DNA of 64,000 nt, taken from Streptomyces umbrinus (lineage in GTDB: Bacteria > Actinomycetota > Actinomycetes > Streptomycetales > Streptomycetaceae). The notes under the pieces were generated by a model that worked only from the letters and a program-made list of their open reading frames with translations, did not search any database and was not told the DNA's origin. Shown piece by piece: positions 7,618 through 16,459 of the stretch. Position 1 is the stretch's first letter, and the number at the start of each line of letters is the position of its first letter. The translations under genes and the position numbers were made by a program. The stretch lies in assembly GCF_030817415.1 (NCBI RefSeq), contig NZ_JAUSZI010000002.1:1-64000 (forward strand), read 5' to 3'.

Positions 7618-8482
7618 TCATCCACGACGCCAGCCTGCCACGTCGCTGCTCGCGATGACTCGCATCCCCAGCCCGGACACCTCGGCTGCGTCCCGCAGCA
7701 CCGCGCGTCTCTGGCAACGGCCCCGGTGGCCTCTGCGGGCGGGCCGCAGACAAAGCGAGGCGATGATCCCGGCACATGGATAAGCTCCGCCGCCCGAAGA
7801 CGGCGGGGCTCGGGCAACCATGGCCGGCTCATACGTCACGGTCTGGGTGGAGCAGCCGACGGCAAGGTTCTGCAGGGCAGCCAGTTCAGCTTCGTCGGCG
7901 GCCAGGCTCCACCGAAGCTTGGTGCCGGCCCACTCCACGGCGTACCTGCAGCGCACTTCGTCGCTGGGAGCGGGCGGCAGCCATTCGGCCGGGTCCCTGT
8001 CGGCCTTGGCCCGGTTGGAGCGCGCCGTGACGGCGACCAGAGACGTCAGGGCGTCCTGATCGTTGGCGTACGCCTCCCTGCGTTGCGGCGTCCAGGCGGA
8101 GGCGCCGCTGTCCCAGGCCTCAGCCAGGGGCACCATGTGGTCGACGTCGAGGCCGGACGCTGAGGTCACCCACGTCTCGTCGTAGTACGACCACCAGCGC
8201 CCGCCCGTAAGGCGGCAACCGGCGCCGATCTCCGGTGCTTCGATCGCTTCCCAAATCAGCACCTCCGCACGCGTGTTGCATCCATCGGTGGGGTTGGCTC
8301 CGGCGTTCCAGTGCTTGAAGGACGTGCGCTGGTAGCCCTCTCTGGACTCGGTACCGAGGGGCAGATTGTCGATGGCGGTGATGAGGGGGACGGTCTCCGC
8401 GGCATGGGCGGGCGGGACTGCGGCGAACGGAAGGACGACGAGCGCGGTAGCCGTGAGGCCCCCGAAGAAGACTCTTGATCAT
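7618..8482 (-). pseudogene. Secreted HNH endonuclease family protein, frameshifted in the signal peptide
   Basis: The core DVDHMVPLAEAWDSG...SNRAKADRDPAEW is the DUF1524-type HNH nuclease signature. From ATG 8482 the reading MIKSLLRG must jump frame to continue as LTATALVVLPFAAVPPAHA, a good signal peptide ending at an AHA site. The shift is exactly at a run of five C (8459-8463, plus strand); four C would make one open frame. The family normally ends near the last conserved Cys (AVGCS), but here about 55 extra residues follow, suggesting the 3' end is also altered. It is either a recent pseudogene or a sequence error. Confidence 0.72.
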
Positions 8483-8830
8483 GTGCTGTTGATAGCGGGC
8501 CCTGGGCCCTCGCGTGTGGCAGCTGACGGGCTGGTCACCCGACTGAGCGGATTGGTCGTACTGGAGAAACGAAACACCCGCCGCCCGACCGCGGCAGGGA
8601 ATCGACCCAGACCTCGGACGACTCGAAGTCTTCCGTACGGCACCCGGCATCCATCGCACCAGGACAGCGCCGTACTGACTCACGCATGAACAGCTCACAC
8701 GAGCCGGTGTAAAATACCCCGAAAGGCCGCTGCCCTGCCCGCCAACCGTCACGCACAACCAGCCGCCTGAAGCGCAACGTCTCCCGCCGCAGGAGCCCGG
8801 CCCTCGGCCGGGCCCCTGCGGCAGCCCGCG
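8483..8830. other. Intergenic stretch, no gene seen
   Basis: About 350 bases between the HNH remnant and the truncated secreted protein. No frame shows a recognisable family. A GC-rich inverted repeat (around 8802-8824, GGCCCTCGGCC) just downstream of the 8831 stop could end transcription of the minus-strand gene. Confidence 0.35.
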
Positions 8831-9224
8831 TCAGCTCATGAACTTGGCGCAGGCGCTCCGCGTCACCCACTTGTGCGAACTGATCGAGTTGTTCATCGTG
8901 TGCCCAGTAGTGCTGGCGTTGCGGCTGAGGTCGTCCACGTAGATCTCGCTGCGCTTCAGGCAGCTGTACCCCTGTGCCTCGCTGTAGTTGGCGTCGACGT
9001 AGAACTTCACCACGTCCCAGCCGCCGGAGTACGTGCCCGTATTCATCACCGAGCTGACCGCGTCGTTGTCGGACCATGCGAAGTGGCCCAGTCCGTCGCT
9101 CCAGTTGAAGTCGTCTCCGTCGCCGTACTTGACGTTCGGACTACGGCAGTCGGTGTCGTAGTAGATGTGGACGTTGCCGTCCCCCGCGTACTGCCAGTAC
9201 TCGTTGTCGCAGTTGGCGCTCGCT
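8831..9224 (-). pseudogene. C-terminal part of a small secreted-type protein
   Basis: The frame reads ANCDNEYWQYAGDGNVHIYY...KYGDGDD...WVTRSACAKFMS, about 130 residues rich in Asp, Asn, Tyr and Trp with five Cys, like an exported beta-rich domain. No start precedes it: the frame runs straight into the helicase-associated tail at 9225 on the other strand, so the 5' end with signal peptide is missing. A GTG at 9049 would give only the last 72 residues. Family not recognised. Confidence 0.5.
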
Positions 9225-9293
9225 AGTGCGGAGCGTCATGCGCAGTTGGCCGGCCTTGGTCTGGGGTGGGCGGCGCGGGAGGGGAGCGCGTGA
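9225..9293 (+). pseudogene. C-terminal scrap of helicase-associated-domain protein
   Basis: Reads SAERHAQLAGLGLGWAAREG then stop, 23 codons nearly identical to the end of the gene at 43573-43923. The scrap abuts the truncated secreted gene, marking a recombination junction at about 9224. Its stop overlaps the ATG of the next gene (TGATG), the same arrangement as at 43.9 kb. Confidence 0.7.
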
Positions 9294-9826
9294 TGTGGAG
9301 TGCTGACGATATCGCCCGGACTGCGGTCCGGCGGCAGGGGCGAGGGGCTGAGCGTGACGCAGGTCGCGGACAAGGTCGTGGAAGCTGAGCGGCGTGAGCG
9401 GGAGACCCGACAGCAGCTGGACTCCCCCGCCATCACCGTGGCCCGTACGCCGGTGACCCGGAGGACCTCGCCGAGCATTGGGTGGCGCGGCATACCGAAT
9501 GGCGCCGCATCACCGCCCTGATGGACGGTCAGGACTGGCCCATCTACAGCCCGGAGCAGGACATCCAGGGCAGTACGTGGGCGCGGGAACGCGACACGCA
9601 GTGGGAAGGCGCCCTCGCGCGTCGTGCCGCGTGGCAGATGGAGCGGCAGGACGCACGCGATGAGCTGAAGACGCAGGTGTGGCTTCCCGCCGACACGAGC
9701 CGTCGGCTGCGCACGATCGCCGCCCGCACCGGCTTCAGCCCCGAGCAGGTCCTCGCCCAACTCGCCGACCGGGTGCGCATGGACGACGACGGCGCCCTGG
9801 CGGTCGACGCCTTCACCCCGCACTGA
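9293..9826 (+). pseudogene. Ribbon-helix-helix-like protein, disrupted copy of 14906 and 43923 genes
   Basis: Alignment to the intact copy at 14906 shows a 1-base gain near 9340 and a 2-base gain near 9430, so the intervening stretch is out of frame and the start frame terminates near 9386. From GTG 9482 a 114-residue remainder is open (RHTEWRRITALMDGQDWPIY...) and includes the C-terminal LPADTSRRLRTIAARTGFSP region. A strong hairpin follows at 9844. Confidence 0.72.
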
Positions 9827-9843
9827 CCGGTCGTGCGCATCAG

Positions 9844-9888
9844 GACGATGGCCCGCACCCACGGTCCCAGTGAGTGCGGGCCATCGTC
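9844..9888 (+). terminator. Hairpin terminator
   Basis: Perfect 15-bp stem: 9844-9858 pairs with 9874-9888 (GACGATGGCCCGCAC), 15-base loop. It starts 18 bases after the stop of the disrupted ribbon-helix-helix gene. There is no long T tract, as usual for Streptomyces terminators. Confidence 0.75.
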
Positions 9889-10169
9889 GCTGAACGCCGA
9901 GTGCGACACCTATGGAGGTGTGAAGCAATCTTAAACCGCCATTAAGCGTGGCGATCTTGGAGTTCATGGCCCAACGGGGATCCGAATTTTGGTGTATGCG
10001 GGTCTCGGGCCCGCCTCTTTTCAGGAGAGTTGGGCCTTGTCCTGTCCGGACCCAGGCAACTCCCCCGAAGAGGTGGAACCGGGTCCGAGGTGGGCCCGGG
10101 AGGATGTGGGGCCTGCCCGCTGGATGTGGAGTCGAGACGAGCAGGCCTCCGGACCCGTTGGGGGCCCTT

Positions 10170-10424
10170 GTGAACGTAACGGTCGGCCTGTCCACTGTCT
10201 TGGTGGCATACGCCGCGATCGTGATCGGCTCTGTCGTTTATCAGTGGACTGCGCCGGCTGCTGATGCACCGGTTCCGACCCTCAAAGGGGAGCGGCTGCT
10301 CTGGGCAGTGACCGCTGCGGCGGCCGTCATCGCGATCGGCAGCTTTGTCGCCAGCGGCATCAATAGTGAAATGCCGGTCGAGCCGCATCCCTCGAGCACG
10401 AGCCTGCCGAGGGACGGTTCCTAA
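10170..10424 (+). CDS. Small protein with two membrane segments
   Basis: From GTG 10170 an 84-residue protein is predicted with two hydrophobic helices (about 6-24, LSTVLVAYAAIVIGSVVY, and about 43-62, LLWAVTAAAAVIAIGSFVAS) joined by a short polar loop. Its stop codon TAA is contributed by, or sits at, the left end of the following insertion sequence, so the original C-terminus may be lost. A longer frame starting at 9948 is open but reads as non-coding before 10170. Family unknown. Confidence 0.5.
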   Translation: MNVTVGLSTVLVAYAAIVIGSVVYQWTAPAADAPVPTLKGERLLWAVTAAAAVIAIGSFVASGINSEMPVEPHPSSTSLPRDGS

Positions 10425-11294
10425 GACTTGTCCCGTAACTGCTGGTCATAGGTGAGATGATCTTGGTGTGGCTGGTGTAATCACGGCGTCGGAGCCGTCC
10501 TGGATAGCCCCGTTCACCGGGCTGAGCCCGCGTCAGTTCGGCAAGCTGATCACAGCGTTGCGGCGCGAGGGCGCCGACCCGGTGCGCAAGGGCAGGCCGT
10601 GGAGCCTGCCGCTGGAGGACCGGGTGCTGCTGGTCGCCGCCTACTGGCGGACCAACCTCACACTGCGCCAACTGGCGCCACTGTTCGGGGTGTCGAAGTC
10701 GGCCGCCGACCGCATCATCGACCACCTCGGACCTGCGCTCGCCCTCCAGCCGCGAAGACGGTTCCGCAAGGACGCCGTGCTGATCGTGGACGGCACCCTG
10801 ATCCCCACCCGCGACCACACCGTCGCCGAGCAGTCGAAGAACTACCGCTACTCCACCAACCACCAGGTCGTCATCGACGCCGACACCCGGCTCGTCGTCG
10901 CCGTCGGCCGCCCGTTGCCCGGCAACCGCAACGACTGCAAGGCGTGGGAATTGTCCGGCGTGAAGGCCGCCGTCGGCAAGACAATGGTCATCGCGGACGG
11001 CGGCTACCGCGGCACCGGCCTGGTCATCCCGCACCGCCGAGAACGCGGCAAGGCCGAACTCCCCGACTGGAAAGAGGAACACAACGCCTCCCACCGCAAA
11101 GTCCGCGCCCGTGTCGAGCACGCCTTCGCCCGCATGAAGACCTGGAAGATCCTCCGCGACTGCCGCCTCAAAGGCGACGGCGTCCACCACGCCATGCTCG
11201 GCATCGCCCGCTTGCACAACCTCACCCTCGCCGGGTGACGAAGAAACCCGCAGGCCAGTTGGCATGCCGTAGATCATTTACGGGACAACGCTTA
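10422..11294. mobile_element. IS5-like insertion sequence, copy A
   Basis: The ends TAAGACTTGTCCCGTAA (10422-10438) and its imperfect complement (11278-11294) are 17-bp inverted repeats with 15 matches. TA at each outer edge could be the target duplication. One intact transposase fills the element. A second, end-truncated copy is at 52.2-53.07 kb, and a lone matching end is at 48659-48675. Confidence 0.85.
10468..11238 (+). CDS. IS5-like transposase (DDE_Tnp_4 type)
   Basis: A 256-residue transposase beginning MAGVITASEPSW. It has an N-terminal HTH (NLTLRQLAPLFGVSKSAADR) and a DDE domain: first Asp in AVLIVDGTLIP, second in VIADGGYRGTG, final Glu in RARVEHAFARMKTWK. Full length and intact, so the element may still be active. 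The copy at 52233 is closely similar along its whole length. Confidence 0.9.
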   Translation: MAGVITASEPSWIAPFTGLSPRQFGKLITALRREGADPVRKGRPWSLPLEDRVLLVAAYWRTNLTLRQLAPLFGVSKSAADRIIDHLGPALALQPRRRFRKDAVLIVDGTLIPTRDHTVAEQSKNYRYSTNHQVVIDADTRLVVAVGRPLPGNRNDCKAWELSGVKAAVGKTMVIADGGYRGTGLVIPHRRERGKAELPDWKEEHNASHRKVRARVEHAFARMKTWKILRDCRLKGDGVHHAMLGIARLHNLTLAG

Positions 11295-11794
11295 GCTCTC
11301 CTCAGCTTTGGCCGCTCGGGCCAGTCCGCCCCATCGACCGACCCGAGGGGATGCCCCGCACTCGCGAGCTGGCGAGTGCGGGGCAGTCTGCGTGATGCTC
11401 GCCTGACGGCGCGAGACCGGCCGCGCTCAACGACCGGTCCCCCATCGGCTTTCTGCCGAGCGTCCCGCCGAACCGGGTGGCTGTCATCAACCACACATGG
11501 GACACCACACTCGCGCACTTCGCGGATGCCCCGACTGGAGGCCGGGTAGATTCGGCACGGGTCCGTGCCGCGTTGACGGAGCCGGCACGGACCCGATTTG
11601 GTTCATGTCTTGGAGGTCGACGCCGACGGGGCGGTTCAGCCCGATCCACCAAGATGTGATGGAGCGTCATACCCGGCGCATCACGGCGGGGCGTGCCTGG
11701 GCTCACGGTCCGGAATCGAACAGCTCCCGTCCCGTGCCATCCAAGGTCGAGCATGTGCCGTCGCATGTTGAGCGCGCACGCTCCGGTTGCCGGG
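11295..11794. other. Relic sequence after IS copy A
   Basis: No intact gene. The first 130 bases are a diverged copy of the 3' flank of the ribbon-helix-helix gene at 44375-44475, including its terminator hairpin (see 11353-11384). At 11553-11570 there is an inverted repeat CGGCACGG-GT-CCGTGCCG, with a further GGCACGGACCCG at 11583. ORFs on either strand look like chance frames. Confidence 0.45.
11353..11384. terminator. Relic terminator hairpin of the ribbon-helix-helix cassette
   Basis: Perfect 13-bp stem (11353-11365 with 11372-11384, GCCCCGCACTCGC) and a six-base loop. It matches the hairpin at 44379-44416 in sequence and is followed by matching flank, but the gene it belonged to is gone from this side of the insertion sequence. 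Confidence 0.7.
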
Positions 11795-12070
11795 CTACCC
11801 GTGCCGGATAACGTTGTAGATCGTCTGGGAGGCGGGCGCCGGGTGCGGGGCGTTGTTCCAGCCGATCTCCTCGGCGCGTTTCTCGATCGCTTCTCGGGCT
11901 GCTTGAGCCGCGGCTTCGTCCTCAAAGAAGGCGACAGACAGCCCGTTGCCAGTCGCAGGATCGATGAGGTGATACGCGCCATGGACACCCGGCACGGTGG
12001 CAGCGGCATCCAGCACCCAGTCACGGTCATCCGTCGGCATCGGTTCCCACACGGCCACCCTCGCGATCAT
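11795..12070 (-). CDS. Small dimeric alpha/beta-barrel-like protein
   Basis: A 91-residue protein starting MIARVAVWEPM. The pattern of a short beta strand, a helix (DDRDWVLDAA), a second strand (GVHGAYHLIDPATGNGLSVAFFEDEAAAQAAREAIEKR) is that of ABM/EthD-type dimeric alpha-beta barrels, which are often monooxygenases or simply structural. No catalytic residues can be assigned. The gene stands alone. Confidence 0.6.
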   Translation of the reverse strand: MIARVAVWEPMPTDDRDWVLDAAATVPGVHGAYHLIDPATGNGLSVAFFEDEAAAQAAREAIEKRAEEIGWNNAPHPAPASQTIYNVIRHG

Positions 12071-12528
12071 CCCTGTCTCCCTTGTCCGCTTGCTGAGCCT
12101 TCAGGATGAAGCAACCTTCGGTGGAAGGGCTCAGCTTCGGTGACACCGAACGGCCCCTTCACGGACCGTGACGGCTCCCCGTGATCGCTGCCAGAGCCCA
12201 AATGGCGTCGCTGTAGCCGCTCACTACCGCCCGCATCGTCCCCTTATGCGTGCGCGATGCTCTGCACTGAGGGGAGAACTCTCCCTCCTGCACTTGCACT
12301 TGGGCCCTTCACGCTGAGTGCACCGGTGCGCGGTGCGGTGCGCACCGTCCGGCGTCCACGGCATCGTGCACACCGGGCCGGAAGTGAGCCGCACCCGAAG
12401 CCGACTCCAAGGTCAAGCCCCTCCGAGCCGCACATAGGCGGAGGACAGATTTGATACTGACCTGCCGGGAGCCAGCAGAGTGTTCGTGCCAGTGCAATTC
12501 CTGCCGGTCCACATCCGTTGATATTTGA
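12071..12528. other. Gene-free stretch
   Basis: No gene is supported across about 460 bases. It has several GC-rich inverted repeats, for example GGTGCGC/GCGCACC near 12325-12345. The last 30 bases before 12529 are AT-rich (GTTGATATTTGAATG), which would suit a promoter for the next gene. Confidence 0.35.
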
Positions 12529-13017
12529 ATGTTTGATTTATTGGAGCGCCCCGCCGACCCCCATCGCTGTCATCACCTCCGCGACAAGCGAGCCGAGCCG
12601 TATCTCGCCTTAATCAAGTGGGCCGAGCGAATGCTCGCTGCGCTCGACGAACTGGACGAAGTCGCCAAGCCGTACTTGTCAGTCGAGGAATGGAACATCA
12701 ACCCAGACGTCGACAACCTTCTCGACCTCTACGCCTCCGACGCCATCCACGTGCGGTACGCGGCCCTGCGCGGCAAGCTCATGGGGCTTGTCGCCACGGA
12801 CGGCCCGCGGCTTCCACAGCTGGTGACCTGGACGGAGGCGGAAGGCGAGGTCGACGACGTCAGTATCGAACCCGGGTCGCCATGGAGCGCCTGGCCCGCA
12901 CGAGCCGAAGCCCGTGCCCAGCTGACGGACGATGCCATAGATCTCATCGCGCAGGTCCGGGCCGAATTGCAGGGGAGAACGAGTCGCGGATACTTCATCA
13001 TCTGGCGGTTGTCCTGA
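12529..13017 (+). CDS. Hypothetical protein
   Basis: A 162-residue acidic cytoplasmic protein starting MFDLLERPAD. Helical, with YLALIKWAERMLAALDELDE and ALRGKLMGLVATDG. Good codon bias supports it as real. No family recognised. There is no ribosome site before ATG 12529 and the upstream bases are AT-rich, so it could be leaderless or lack its original 5' end. Confidence 0.55.
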   Translation: MFDLLERPADPHRCHHLRDKRAEPYLALIKWAERMLAALDELDEVAKPYLSVEEWNINPDVDNLLDLYASDAIHVRYAALRGKLMGLVATDGPRLPQLVTWTEAEGEVDDVSIEPGSPWSAWPARAEARAQLTDDAIDLIAQVRAELQGRTSRGYFIIWRLS

Positions 13018-13083
13018 CAGACCGGCAGCCAACATCGACCCGGACCGACGCGAACGGCGTGCTCCGAATATGTCCGCACCGCG

Positions 13084-13137
13084 AAAGTGAGCGCGGAACG
13101 ACGCGCCGACCTCGACGCCCTCGGCATGCGCTGGTAG
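13084..13137 (+). pseudogene. C-terminal scrap of helicase-associated-domain protein
   Basis: Reads KVSAERRADLDALGMRW then TAG, matching the end of the helicase-associated protein remnant at 35.3-35.7 kb (LSPERRAALDELGMRW). It is another fragment of the same family, without any upstream portion. Confidence 0.65.
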
Positions 13138-13194
13138 CCCCACCGTGATCATCGGAGGGGCCGCGGTCGCTTGAAGGGTGCGGCTCTTCCCGGG

Positions 13195-13515
13195 TCACAG
13201 GGCGTGGTGCAGCCAGCGCTGGAGGACGGTGTTGACGTCTGCAGGTAGGGCGCTGAGCTGGTCGATGACCGCACGGTCTTCCGGCATCGGGGGGATACCG
13301 GCGGCGGTGAGGGCCACGTTCAGGGCAAGGCGCCGCTCATCGCGCGGGGCGAGGACGCGGCCGAGGCGTTCGGCCGGGTTGGGCGGCGGCAGGAAATAGT
13401 CCAGGTCATCACCGGCTTGGACGGGCGTCGGCCAGGTGTCGTCATGGGGGTCCGGAGCGGCGTAGGGGTCGGTGTAGGCGCGGGAACTGAGGTTCTCGTT
13501 GCTCCAGGGGGTCAT
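13195..13515 (-). CDS. Hypothetical protein
   Basis: A 106-residue protein (MTPWSNENLS...) with a Pro/Asp-rich first half and a helical second half (AERLGRVLAPRDERRLALNV, AVIDQLSALPADVNTVLQRW). The C-terminal part has good Streptomyces codon bias. It stands alone between a helicase-associated scrap and a gene-poor stretch. No family assignment. Confidence 0.5.
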   Translation of the reverse strand: MTPWSNENLSSRAYTDPYAAPDPHDDTWPTPVQAGDDLDYFLPPPNPAERLGRVLAPRDERRLALNVALTAAGIPPMPEDRAVIDQLSALPADVNTVLQRWLHHAL

Positions 13516-14382
13516 CTTTTGTCTCCCAACCGGGTGTTTTGCGGACTACCGGTCCAGACCTCCGGGAGGGCCGCTTCGGTTGCGGCTGCGGCCGTACGTC
13601 ACGCTGACGGCTCCATCGGCGGCTGATCACCTCGTGTGACCAGCAGACGGCAGGCAACATCACGTCGTTCTCGGGTGGACGTGCTTCCTTCTGGGGAGGC
13701 GACGCCGTGCCAGGCTCCTGCGATAGGCCGGGCTGAACAGGGAGGCCGGGGCAAACGGGTGAGGTTTCGTCCGTTTGCCGGGAGTCGGTCGTTGAGCAGC
13801 CGTGGGAGCCTTCGGTGACTGTTCCGATCCGCGTCCCGGCGCCCGGCGTGCCGGCCATGCGCAGGACACCTGCGCATGGTGCGTGCAGCTGCGGGAGACG
13901 GACAACCAAGCCCGTCGGATGCCGACAGCAGGCAAGCGTCCCGTGCCCTGGAGAGTCTTGCCGGGGCCGACCCCCGCGTCCTGGACAGTTCGACGGGTGA
14001 GGGCGGTGAGAACGGTGCTGGTCGTTGTGGCCGCGGCCACCATCATCGCTGCGACCGTGGCCATAGTCCTGAACATCCGCCCCTGACACCCGGCGTTCCT
14101 GCCCGGCGGCTGCTCCCGGATCCGTCGCACCGACCGCTCACGCTGCACTCCGCGCTGCCCAGTGCGCCACAGCCTGCGGTCCTGCTTTGTGCAGGGCCGT
14201 TCATCGCCTCTTGCTGGTTGATCGCTGTTGACGGAAAGCGCCAGGGTGCGCCACCCTTCCTGTCGGCTTCGAGCATCGACCAGCATGATCAGAGCGAGCT
14301 GACCTGTGCGTATGCCGCCCAGCTCAGCCGCTGCTGCTGGCCAGGCCTGGCCAGCAGCAGCCGACGAGGCTCAGGACAGGAC
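13516..14382. other. Gene-poor stretch with one possible small membrane protein
   Basis: Most of this region shows no recognisable gene. The best candidate is a plus-strand frame from ATG 13919 to 14086 (55 residues), which ends in a hydrophobic helix (TVLVVVAAATIIAATVAIVL) and a short tail, as in single-pass membrane proteins. Support is weak. The frame that becomes the 14383 gene is open from 13876, but its early part looks non-coding. Confidence 0.35.
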
Positions 14383-14892
14383 ATGTGGAATCCAGCATGG
14401 ATGCGCAGTGTCGAGTGGCTCGCCGCGGCAGCCGCCGATCCCCGGGCGTGCAAACGGCAGTGGGAACACGGGACCGGGTTCGTTCTGCTGGAGGCAGGAC
14501 GCTACTGGAATGTCCTCAGCGTCCCGGAAGAACTCGGCCTGTCTGCCCTCGACATGCTCTGGCATGACCCGTTACACCTCCCCGGGCCCGCTCTGCGGCA
14601 CAGCAAGGCCCACCGCGTGGGTTTCCTCCTGCCCCCGGGCCCCGCTGCCCAGTGGGTCGGAGCGGGGGTCCGCCATGTCGGGAAGGGCAGCTGGATTCCC
14701 GCTCCCCCGCCCTACCGGGAGACCGGCCATCTGGAATGGATCATCCCGCCCGACGGAACCGGCGCCCTCCACCATCCCGACGTCCTGGAATGGGCCCTAC
14801 GCTCTGCCGCGCACGCACTCACCGCCTCCACAACCATCCACCAGAACACCGCCGGGCCTCTCGCTGAACCCGCCGGCTGCCGTCACCCATGA
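14383..14892 (+). CDS. Small Prim-Pol-like (bifunctional primase/polymerase N-terminal-like) protein
   Basis: A 169-residue protein starting MWNPAWMRSVEW. The order of motifs GRYWNVLSVPEELG, HLPGPAL, VGFLLPPGPAAQW and WIIPPDGTGALHHPDVLEWA resembles small Streptomyces proteins related to the N-terminal part of bifunctional DNA primase/polymerase. The catalytic Asp pair of true Prim-Pols is not obvious, so it may be only a structural relative. It precedes the ribbon-helix-helix gene by 13 bases and is probably co-transcribed with it. Confidence 0.55.
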   Translation: MWNPAWMRSVEWLAAAAADPRACKRQWEHGTGFVLLEAGRYWNVLSVPEELGLSALDMLWHDPLHLPGPALRHSKAHRVGFLLPPGPAAQWVGAGVRHVGKGSWIPAPPPYRETGHLEWIIPPDGTGALHHPDVLEWALRSAAHALTASTTIHQNTAGPLAEPAGCRHP

Positions 14893-14905
14893 ACTGGAGT
14901 GCGTG

Positions 14906-15439
14906 ATGTGGAGTGCCGATGATGTGGCCCGGGCTGCGGTACGGCGGCAGGGCGAAGGCTTGAGCGTGGCGCAGGTCGCGGACAAGGTCGCGGAAGCGGA
15001 GCGGCGTGAGCGGGAGACCCGGCAGCAGCTGGACTCCCCCGGTGATCGTGGCCCGTACGAATGGGACCCGGAGGACCTCGCCGAGCAGTGGGTGGCGCGG
15101 CATACCGAATGGCGCCGCATCACCGCCCTGATGGACGCTCAGGGCTGGCCCGTCTACTCCCCGGAGCGGGACATCCAGGGCAGTACATGGGCACGGGAAC
15201 GCGACGCACAGTGGGAAGGCGCCCTCGCCCGTCGTGCCGCATGGCAGATGGAACGGCAGGACGCACGCGATGAGCTGAAGGCGCAGCTGTGGCTGCCTGC
15301 CGACGCCAGCCGCCGGCTGCGCGCGATCGCCACCCGCACCGGCCTGAGCCCAGAGCAGGTCCTCGCCCAACTCGCCGACCGCGTATGCATGGACGACAAC
15401 GGCACCCTGTCCGTCGAACCCTTCATAGCCCGTCCTTGA
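14906..15439 (+). CDS. Ribbon-helix-helix-like plasmid protein, full-length copy
   Basis: A 177-residue protein starting MWSADDVARAAVRRQGEG. It has an N-terminal helix with the heptad-like segment QVADKVAEAERRERETRQQL, a central WVARHTEWRRITALMDAQGW block, and a C-terminal LPADASRRLRAIATRTGLSPEQVLAQL that fits a CopG-like ribbon-helix-helix. It is the most complete of three relatives (9293, here, 43923). Likely a DNA-binding protein of the replicon; its partner in the other copies is a helicase-associated-domain protein, here replaced by the Prim-Pol-like gene. Confidence 0.65.
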   Translation: MWSADDVARAAVRRQGEGLSVAQVADKVAEAERRERETRQQLDSPGDRGPYEWDPEDLAEQWVARHTEWRRITALMDAQGWPVYSPERDIQGSTWARERDAQWEGALARRAAWQMERQDARDELKAQLWLPADASRRLRAIATRTGLSPEQVLAQLADRVCMDDNGTLSVEPFIARP

Positions 15440-15522
15440 ACTGCTGATCAAGGTGCGGATGAACATGCAGAGCCTGGTGGCTGGCACAGCTCGACCTGGG
15501 CCGCGATCGTAGCGGCAACGTC

Positions 15523-15897
15523 CTACGGGGCCATGTCCGGGCAGTACACCTTGATCGCGGCTTGTTGCACGATCTCGGCTTCAGCCTGGCTCAGCGAGTG
15601 ATCCTCCGACACGAGCTCAGCGGCTGCCAGACCTGGATCGACCTTCAGTATTCCCAGGTCGTCTTGGCAGACGAAGTGGCCGAGCTTCACCAGATTCATG
15701 TCGGGCTTAGCCGAGAGAACTCCCTGTTGCTCGACAATCGTGAGGAACCGGGCGTCCTTCTCCTCTTCCGCGCCGTGTGTGGGTGATTGCGATGGCGGAG
15801 GGGCGGCGTTGCTCCTGTCGGAGCCGCAGCCCGTTAGGCCGCCAGTTGCCAGCAGGATCAGCGCCGTCGCGGCCACCGCAAGTGATCGGCGCACCAT
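15523..15897 (-). CDS. DUF732-type lipoprotein
   Basis: 124 residues with a lipoprotein signal: hydrophobic AVAATALILLATGGLTGC, Cys24 as the lipidation site, followed by a Ser/Pro-rich linker. The mature part (FLTIVEQQGVLSAKPDMNLV...VCQDDLG...AEAEIVQQAAIKVYCP) matches DUF732, a small extracytoplasmic domain with two conserved Cys that probably form a disulfide. Function unknown. It stands alone on the minus strand. Confidence 0.8.
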   Translation of the reverse strand: MVRRSLAVAATALILLATGGLTGCGSDRSNAAPPPSQSPTHGAEEEKDARFLTIVEQQGVLSAKPDMNLVKLGHFVCQDDLGILKVDPGLAAAELVSEDHSLSQAEAEIVQQAAIKVYCPDMAP

Positions 15898-16459
15898 GAC
15901 GGTCTTCCTTCGGGGACGCTGGTCTTACGTCTCCATCGTCTCTCTGGCATGCTGTCGGCGCGAGCGCACGACCTGAGGATGGAGCGGTCAAGCGGTCGGT
16001 CTGCTCAGCCGTCCGCGCGCTGTTCGCTTCGACTCCCGGCTTCACCGGTCCCGGGGCGGCTTGTCCGCCGGGCGTCGCGCGCGGCCCCGCCGTCGCGCGC
16101 GAGCAACACCGGCGGCGCCCGATCCCCTCGCCCGCCGCCCGGGGCCTGTCCCACCCACCCACTTCCTTTTTTCTTCCTGCTGTGGGGCGGGGCTCGGGGG
16201 CGTAGAGGGGATGTCGGCCTTCCGACCACGACCGGGCGGGCGTGGTGACCTGCGGGTTCGCGGGGGTGTGTGCCAGGGGGTGCGGACGGTTGTCGGCCGG
16301 GTTGTCGGCGGGGATACCGGCCTGGTCCACGGAGGCGTTGTCGCATCGTGACCGTGGTCGGGCCTTGATGGTCGGGTCTGTGGTCGGGGCCGGCTGCTGG
16401 CCTTTCCGGTACGCGCGGCGCCACAACGGCGCTGTACCGGACAGGAAGCGGGCGAACCC
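15898..16459. other. Gene-free stretch before the Replic_Relax gene
   Basis: About 560 bases with no supported gene; overlapping long frames on both strands reflect GC bias. At 16350-16400 the bases contain GTGGTCGGG-type words (three in 50 bases) like those at 17755-17795 and 18402-18428, so this may be part of a replication or partition region. Confidence 0.4.
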
